A stretch of DNA of 6,901 nt from Clostridia bacterium (GTDB lineage: Bacteria; Bacillota; Clostridia; Christensenellales; Borkfalkiaceae), in assembly GCA_017620875.1 (NCBI GenBank), contig JAGAUH010000061.1, positions 1-6,901 of the forward strand, in the 5' to 3' direction. Each line of letters starts with the position of its first letter. Positions within the stretch are counted from its first letter, which is position 1. Below, piece after piece: positions 5,938 to 6,901 of this stretch. The position numbers and the translations under genes are program-made. The notes under the pieces were generated by a model that did not search any database, was not told the DNA's origin, and saw only the letters and a list, made by a program, of their open reading frames with translations.

Positions 5938-5972
5938 AAAAGGCATTAGGTATAAAACCTAGTGCCTTTTTT
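5938..5972 (+). terminator. Intrinsic terminator at the end of repeat copy B
   Basis: A 14-bp stem (5938-5951 with 5957-5970, one wobble pair) with a 5-nt loop is followed by T to 5972. It is the counterpart of the terminator at 1427-1461 and differs by a few paired positions. Confidence 0.8.
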
Positions 5973-5981
5973 ACGTTCTTT

Positions 5982-6208
5982 TGTCACTCTGAGGCGGTAG
6001 CCGTGGGAGTCTTTTATTTTGTTGCATAAACTAATTTTAAAGAGATTCTTACACTCGCTTTGCTCGTTCAGAATGACGAATAAAGAATTTAGTGATATAG
6101 TAAAGATTCTCACGTTTGCATTTTCGTAAACTCAGAATGACAAAGTGGTTATAACAAGTATATTTTAATATAAAGATTCTTACACTCATTGCACTCACTT
6201 AGAACGAC
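5982..6208. repeat. REP-like composite element 1: one forward and three inverted palindromic units
   Basis: A forward unit begins TGTCACTCTGAGGC (5982 to about 6013), with GGC-GGTA-GCC at its centre and GGAGT closing on ACTC. Three inverse-orientation units follow at 6044-6077, 6105-6141 and 6175-6208, each from GATTCT to GAATGAC (GAACGAC in the last). The inverse of a unit reads GTCATTCTGA...AGAATC, the same motif as the forward one. Positions 6031-6088 are identical over 58 bp to 6478-6535. It begins 9 nt after the terminator at 5938-5972. REP-type elements elsewhere are moved by RAYT transposases; none is in this window. Confidence 0.8.
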
Positions 6209-6385
6209 AAAGATGGAAAAAATTGGAGTGTTATTAATTATTTAATCGACTTATAGGCTTATTTTTGCTTAAATGCTCTTTTTTATTTAGTTTTTTTATA
6301 ATAAATTATTTGGTAAATAAATTGCACACCATATAAAAAATAATTTAATTAAAAACTATGGCACAATAAAGTTGTTAAATAAAAA
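6209..6385. other. AT-rich spacer between REP-like composites
   Basis: I see no gene here. It is about 180 bp of very AT-rich sequence with long T runs, and no plausible reading frame or RNA gene. A TATAAT (around 6298-6303) and a TTGCAC occur but not at promoter spacing. Confidence 0.5.
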
Positions 6386-6429
6386 ACACACTATACTTAC
6401 TTTTAGTAAATATAGTGTGTAATTTTTTT
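6386..6429. terminator. Bidirectional intrinsic terminator
   Basis: A 15-bp stem with one mismatch (6386-6400 with 6406-6420, outer part ACACACTATA / TATAGTGTGT) and a 5-nt loop is followed by seven T (6423-6429). It is preceded by six A at 6381-6386, so it can act on both strands. There is no identified plus-strand gene upstream; on the minus strand it could end the transcript of the gene at 6756. Confidence 0.75.
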
Positions 6430-6643
6430 GTTACTCTAAGGCGGTAGCCTTGAGAGTTTTTTAGTTGCTTGTATAGGCTAATTTTAAAGAGATTCTTACA
6501 CTCGCTTTGCTCGTTCAGAATGACGAATAAAGAATAGGTAGTATTATATAGTAAGATTCTTACGCAAATTAAAATTTGCTCAGAATGACAAGGTGAATAT
6601 TTATTATAAGATTCTCACGCTCGTTACACTCGCTCAGAATGAC
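6429..6643. repeat. REP-like composite element 2
   Basis: It has the same order as composite 1: a forward unit beginning TGTTACTCTAAGGC (6429 to about 6460), then inverse units at 6491-6524, 6555-6589 and 6610-6643. The first inverse unit is identical to that of composite 1; the second keeps the outer GATTCT / AGAATG pairing but has a different perfect inner stem (GCAAATT / AATTTGC). It abuts the T-tract of the terminator at 6386-6429. Confidence 0.8.
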
Positions 6644-6694
6644 GCGTAAAAAATATAATAATACAATTAAATTAATAATTAGTAAACATTTATT

Positions 6695-6726
6695 TGTCAC
6701 TCTGAGGCGATAGCCGTGAGAGTCTT
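6695..6726 (+). repeat. Solitary forward REP-like unit
   Basis: TGTCACTCTGAGGC, GATA and GCCGTGAGAGTCTT match the forward units at 5982 and 6429, but no inverse units follow. It folds as ACTCT / AGAGT around GGC-GATA-GCC. It lies 29 bp from the stop of the minus-strand gene at 6756. Confidence 0.7.
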
Positions 6727-6755
6727 ACTTTATTAATAAATACTAAAAGCCTATT

Positions 6756-6901
6756 TTATGCGCCAATTGCAGGGTTATTAGCATCTGCAAAAGAGATACG
6801 GAATTGGTTTTGAACGCCGTATACTGCATCGTAATAAGCAGAATAATAAGCAAAGTTAATTGTTTTTTCTGCTTCGTTAAAGAACATCATACAAGTTGCT
6901 A
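6756..6901 (-). CDS. C-terminal fragment of an unrecognised protein (partial)
   Basis: Forty-eight codons of an open minus-strand frame, stop included, enter from the right edge and end at TAA (6756-6758). The visible residues include MMFFNEAEKTINFAYYSAYYDA and a tail with FRISFADANNPAIGA, rich in Tyr, Phe, Ala and Asn. The composition is protein-like: balanced residues, no low-complexity Lys/Asn/Ile runs, and higher GC than the flanking DNA. The start and most of the gene lie outside the window. I recognise no family. Tyrosine-rich amphipathic content is compatible with a helical bundle, but that is a guess. Confidence 0.7.
   Translation of the reverse strand, partial: ATCMMFFNEAEKTINFAYYSAYYDAVYGVQNQFRISFADANNPAIGA

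Noticed and set aside
5704..5949. 81-codon plus-strand open frame in repeat copy B, and a minus-strand frame at 5570-5767
   Set aside because: Both run through hairpins and terminators shared with copy A. The frames are not preserved in copy A, so they are accidental.
5982..6726. CRISPR array
   Set aside because: The repeated units are palindromic, diverged, differ in orientation and are unevenly spaced with no uniform spacers. No cas genes are present.

Overview
The window comes from an AT-rich, low-GC bacterium, most likely an uncultured gut-type Firmicute (Clostridia-like). The reasons are the strong A/T bias at silent codon positions, consensus extended -10 promoters, AGGAG-type ribosome sites, U-tract intrinsic terminators, and the style of GltX and of the small double-CxxC protein. 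All complete genes end in TAA and read normally with the standard bacterial code. The taxonomic call is inference.

Layout. Positions 1-132 hold a TA-rich stretch followed by three perfect DnaA boxes (TTATCCACA) within 45 bp, a candidate replication origin or part of one. rsmG (262-954, +) follows, with a promoter so close that its mRNA would be almost leaderless. The gap 955-1583 carries MITE-like intergenic repeats, the probable rsmG terminator, and two facing terminators. On the minus strand, gltX (start 4011) and a membrane-anchored alpha/beta hydrolase (start 2561) form a tight two-gene unit. It has one promoter, an unusual hairpin plus U-run in the leader, a 1-nt gap between the genes, and a terminator at 1484-1512. 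Divergent from gltX is a second unit: a cytoplasmic GH27 alpha-galactosidase (4233-5369) whose stop codon overlaps the start of a 62-residue putative zinc protein (5369-5557).

The stretch 5558-6755 is about 1.2 kb without a recognisable gene, but it is far from empty. It holds a second, mosaic copy of the repeat seen after rsmG, including a hairpin whose stem pairs covary between the copies. It also holds nine copies of a roughly 34-bp palindromic (REP-like) motif, arranged as two composite elements of one forward plus three inverted units and one solitary copy. Several strong terminators lie among them. The last 146 bases encode the C-terminus of an unrecognised minus-strand protein.

The coding genes are ordinary: rRNA modification, Glu-tRNA charging, a hydrolase, and galactoside breakdown. 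The novel content lies in the noncoding DNA: the candidate origin, the covarying mosaic repeat family that starts at stop codons and ends near a shared terminator, and the REP-like composites placed beside terminators.
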